Assembly (NCBI RefSeq): GCF_005503145.1
Contig: NZ_SCNV01000057.1
Location: forward strand, 1-57,415
Origin: Burkholderia sp. 4M9327F10
Lineage (GTDB): Bacteria > Pseudomonadota > Gammaproteobacteria > Burkholderiales > Burkholderiaceae
Length of the DNA stretch: 57,415 bases
Reading direction: 5' to 3'
Below, piece after piece: positions 55,120 to 57,415 of this stretch. A model generated the notes under the pieces. That model did no database searches, was not told the origin of the DNA, and saw only the letters and a list, made by a program, of their open reading frames with translations. The position numbers and the translations under genes were made by a program. Position 1 is the stretch's first letter, and every line of letters starts with the position of its first letter.

Positions 55120-56070
55120 TTGACGAACTCCATTTTCCCGGTTGTCTGTGTTGTCCTGGGCGCCGCCCTGATCTGCGCACCGGCCGACGCTGCGCAGCAG
55201 ATCTGGCTCTCAGGCGTCGACCCCGTGGTTCAGGCCGACCGCGGCGGTAGAGCGGAAAGCGACTTCATGGACCTGTTCCGCCCGAACGCGCCTTGGCGCG
55301 GCGCCGCGGCCGCCGTTCAGGTCTTCAAGCTTTCCACCCAGTTCCTGCAGCGATCGAGCGATTCCGACCTTGCCGCCGTGATCCAGGATCTTCGCCGCCG
55401 CCATATCGCGCTCGCCATGGAGGCCGAGATTCTGGTCGCGACACCCCGGTGCGGAAACGGCGTCCCCGGCTATACCACCACGGCCGTCATCAGGAAGGCG
55501 GCGCAGCGCGTCGCGGCCCAAGGCGGCGAGATTGCCTATGTGGCCTTCGATGAACCCATGACCTGGGGGCACTTCGCGCATCGGGCCTGCCAATACCCGA
55601 CCGAGGACCTGGTCGAGAACATCGCGCCCAACATTCGCGCCCTGAAGGCGGTTTTCCCCGCCGTACGCTTTGGCGACATCGAGCCCGTCACGGACCAGAC
55701 TTCGGGCCGTCTCGGCGAGATCCTGCGGTTCGCCGAGCTGTTCAAGGCGAAGACCGGCGAACCCTTGAGTTTCCTGCAGGCCGACTTGATCTGGCAGAAC
55801 AACTGGAGGCCGCAACTCACAGTCTGGAAGTCTCGCCTGCACGCGGCGGGCCTCGCGTATGGCGTCGTGATCGACGGCGACCCGGCTGACAGCAGCGATC
55901 TCGTCTGGACTCGCCATGCCGTGCAGCGATACCGCGAACTGGCTGCCGATCCCACGCTTTCGCCGGACGCCTTCATCATCCAGAGCTGGCAACCCCGGCC
56001 AACCCATATGTTGCCGGAGGACGATCCGGGCAGCTTGACTGGGGTAGTCGTCCAGACGGTGGGGCGCTGA
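55120..56070 (+). CDS. Exported protein of unknown family, paralogue B
   Basis: A 316-aa protein sharing the whole core of paralogue A: RRRHIALAMEAE, VAFDEP (D144, E145), HRACQYPTEDLVENIAPNI, FGDIEPV (D186, E188), TGEPLSFLQADLIW (D222) and IIQSWQPRPTH. The start is an in-frame TTG at 55120 with GGAGGG just upstream; no ATG fits. A signal peptide (FPVVCVVLGAALICAPADAA) is present. It lies 18 bp after paralogue A and 2 bp before the SGNH gene. Divergence is substantial, so the duplication is old. Confidence 0.75.
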   Translation: MTNSIFPVVCVVLGAALICAPADAAQQIWLSGVDPVVQADRGGRAESDFMDLFRPNAPWRGAAAAVQVFKLSTQFLQRSSDSDLAAVIQDLRRRHIALAMEAEILVATPRCGNGVPGYTTTAVIRKAAQRVAAQGGEIAYVAFDEPMTWGHFAHRACQYPTEDLVENIAPNIRALKAVFPAVRFGDIEPVTDQTSGRLGEILRFAELFKAKTGEPLSFLQADLIWQNNWRPQLTVWKSRLHAAGLAYGVVIDGDPADSSDLVWTRHAVQRYRELAADPTLSPDAFIIQSWQPRPTHMLPEDDPGSLTGVVVQTVGR

Positions 56071-56072
56071 CG

Positions 56073-56828
56073 ATGGTGATTGCGCGCCACCTGGCATCCT
56101 GCTGCGCGCGCACCGCGCGGCTCATGGCCACATTGCTGCTCTGGCTGGCGGCGTTTCTGCCGCAGGCCATGGCTCAATCCTGCCCGCTCACCCCCGCAAA
56201 CCTGCCGACGACGGCGCCGACACCCCGTCCAACGGCGTGGGTCGAGCAACAGGCGGCGGTGCGGGAGCGGCTTAAAGCCGGCCACTACCAGCTCATCACC
56301 TTGGGCGACTCGATCATGGCCGGCTGGAGCGAGCGCCGCCTCAGCGATGCCACGGGCCTGACTGTCCTGAACGCGGGCTTCGGCCAGGATGGGACCGAAC
56401 ACACGCTATGGCGCCTGAAAGCCTTCGATTTCACGGGTCAGTCACCGCGCTACGTTCTGCTGCTGATCGGCACCAACGATATCGGCTATGCCACCTGCGA
56501 TATCGTTTCAGGGATTCTCGCCGTGGTGAGAGAGTCGCATGCGACGTTTCCCATGGCCCAGGTGATCGTGACCAGTATCCTGCCGCGCGGCACGAACCTG
56601 ATGGGCGCCGACGACAAGATCCGCGCCGTGAATCTCGCGCTGGCCCACGCCGCAGACCCAGACGGATTTGCTTTCTTCGACGTGCACGACGCGCTTACCT
56701 GCGATCACAAGACGCCGTGCCCGCTGTTTGTCCCCGATCTCAACCTGCATCTGACGAGCGCCGGTTACGATGTCCTGACATCCAGGCTGCGCGCATTCAT
56801 CTCCACGCTCACGCCAAAGAATGACTGA
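56073..56828 (+). CDS. Exported SGNH/GDSL hydrolase
   Basis: A 251-aa esterase with a signal peptide (cleavage about AMA-Q, residue 35). Catalytic blocks: LGDSIMAGW (Ser80), the Gly block NAGFGQDG, and LIGTNDIGY (Asn135). The last block is PDLNLHLTSAGY (Asp222, His226), where Asp and His are four rather than three residues apart. Its start is 2 bp after paralogue B's stop, so the genes are coupled. Deacetylation of a glycan is a reasonable role given the neighbours, but is inferred. Confidence 0.85.
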   Translation: MVIARHLASCCARTARLMATLLLWLAAFLPQAMAQSCPLTPANLPTTAPTPRPTAWVEQQAAVRERLKAGHYQLITLGDSIMAGWSERRLSDATGLTVLNAGFGQDGTEHTLWRLKAFDFTGQSPRYVLLLIGTNDIGYATCDIVSGILAVVRESHATFPMAQVIVTSILPRGTNLMGADDKIRAVNLALAHAADPDGFAFFDVHDALTCDHKTPCPLFVPDLNLHLTSAGYDVLTSRLRAFISTLTPKND

Positions 56829-57063
56829 AGCAGGTTGTCAGCGGTTCGTTAGCCGGCACACCGCCCGGTACAGATCAGGCCGCATGGGTTTGATGTATCA
56901 AAGTCGTGATGGATACCACTTCAACATAAAGACCATTTGCGTCCGTAAGTTTGATAGGCTTGGTGGTTGCTTGCGCCTGCCTGATCGGCGAAGCACCTGA
57001 AAAGCCAATACAGGTAAGGATTTTGGCTAATTTACCGGAATAGCGCGACACGCTAGGAACACC
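56829..57063. other. AT-richer spacer with mobile-element remnant
   Basis: A 235-bp region visibly less GC-rich than its surroundings, most clearly from 56880 to 57050. It contains the integrase fragment described separately and presumably the promoter of the Dabb-domain gene. Confidence 0.6.
56917..57000 (-). pseudogene. Remnant of a tyrosine integrase N-terminus
   Basis: On the minus strand the frame reads FSGASPIRQAQATTKP then IKLTDANGLYVEV, which matches the N-terminal arm-DNA-binding domain (DUF4102) of P4-type phage/island integrases (IRQAKxTxKPYKLTDxxGLYLEV). No start codon fits, and similarity ends abruptly after GLYVEV, before the rest of the domain and the catalytic domain. It is a decayed scrap about 28 codons long. 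Confidence 0.6.
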
Positions 57064-57366
57064 ATGATTCGACATATTGTGATGTGGAAGTTGAAGGAAT
57101 CGGCAGAGGGCGCTTCGCGCGCGGAAAACGCCGTCAAGCTCAAGGAAAAGCTGGAAGGTTGCCGCGATATCGTCCCTGGCATCCTGCACCTTGAAGTGGG
57201 CCTTGCCGCGCCCGGTCTCGAATCGACCTACGACGTCGTGCTGTTCTCAGACTTCACAGACAAGGCCGCGCTCGACGCCTATCAGGTTCACCCGACCCAC
57301 CAGGCGCTGAAGACGTTCGTCGGCGCGGTGCGTGAATCGCGCGAGTGCGTCGACTACGAAGTCTGA
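57064..57366 (+). CDS. Dabb-domain (stress-responsive A/B barrel) protein
   Basis: A 100-aa cytoplasmic protein of the dimeric alpha/beta-barrel Dabb family. Family signs: the start MIRHIVMWKLKE with its conserved His, LEVGLAAPGLESTYDVVLFSDF, and DAYQVHPTHQALKTFVGAV. Function is unknown for most bacterial members. The start is ATG 57064 after AGGAACACC. The 235-bp spacer before it contains the integrase scrap. Confidence 0.9.
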   Translation: MIRHIVMWKLKESAEGASRAENAVKLKEKLEGCRDIVPGILHLEVGLAAPGLESTYDVVLFSDFTDKAALDAYQVHPTHQALKTFVGAVRESRECVDYEV

Positions 57367-57375
57367 AGCCTGACC

Positions 57376-57415
57376 ATGACTGATTTGCAAAAAGGCGGGG
57401 TGGGCGATCCTGGGG
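57376..57415 (+). CDS. Start of a possible next gene (cut by the window edge)
   Basis: An ATG at 57376 opens a frame (MTDLQKGGVGDPG) that runs off the window end. Its position 9 bp after the Dabb gene suggests an operon. Only 13 codons are visible; no identity can be given. Confidence 0.3.
   Translation, partial: MTDLQKGGVGDPG

Noticed and set aside
56875..57189. 104-codon minus-strand frame as an intact gene
   Set aside because: Its first 45 codons are antisense to the Dabb-domain gene; only the short integrase-like portion has recognisable similarity, so it is called a pseudogene fragment.

Overview
The window is a 57.4 kb piece of a GC-rich (by eye a little over 60%) betaproteobacterial chromosome. 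Gene content and protein style point to Burkholderiaceae, most likely Paraburkholderia or Burkholderia. Supporting signs are the tig-clpP-clpX-lon-hupB-tRNA-Val-tRNA-Asp-ppiD order, a one-chain PurL of 1360 residues, an EnvZ/OmpR pair, and the YciB-BolA-PPIase operon. This is inferred from family resemblance; no database was searched. Most of the window is core genome.

Layout. 1-2140: EnvZ-like kinase and OmpR-like regulator (minus strand). 2371-5833: a small secreted protein, then a secreted DUF1800 protein and a Tat-exported DUF1501 protein. 5921-6859: a squalene/phytoene-synthase-like protein with altered metal-binding motifs. 7055-7192: tRNA-Leu(UAG) and its terminator. 7340-10807: class II aldolase plus ketopantoate-reductase-like gene facing a MarR regulator and a glycerate kinase. 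11235-20438: proteostasis block (trigger factor, ClpP, ClpX, Lon, HU, two tRNAs, PpiD). 20578-27557: lipoprotein, TesA-type esterase diverging from a YbbA-type ABC ATPase, Pgi, NAD(P)HX repair enzyme, D-amino acid dehydrogenase. 27851-31933: purL. 32125-35880: minus-strand group SelO, MsrB, YciB, BolA, secreted parvulin. 36024-41886: fatty-acid activation and beta-oxidation genes with a nicotinamidase between them. 42004-45159: DsbA-like, LEA-like and SYLF envelope proteins and a quinone-reductase-like enzyme, followed by a divergent LysR regulator.

46320-48745 is a PadR-HAAS-membrane protein cassette with a duplicated 13-bp motif around its candidate promoter. 48817-51172 holds an epimerase-like gene, a GNAT acetyltransferase and a small unknown gene, followed by a chemoreceptor (51173-52711).

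The most unusual part is 52798-56828: four co-directional genes, all predicted to be exported. They encode a lipoprotein beta-propeller with an Asp-box, two tandem paralogues of an unrecognised family with conserved DEP and DIEP motifs, and an SGNH hydrolase. Immediately downstream, in a visibly AT-richer patch, lies a fragment matching only the N-terminus of a tyrosine integrase (about 56917-57000, minus strand). I infer an acquired extracellular carbohydrate-processing locus; the substrate is unknown. The window ends with a Dabb-domain protein and the first codons of a further possible gene.
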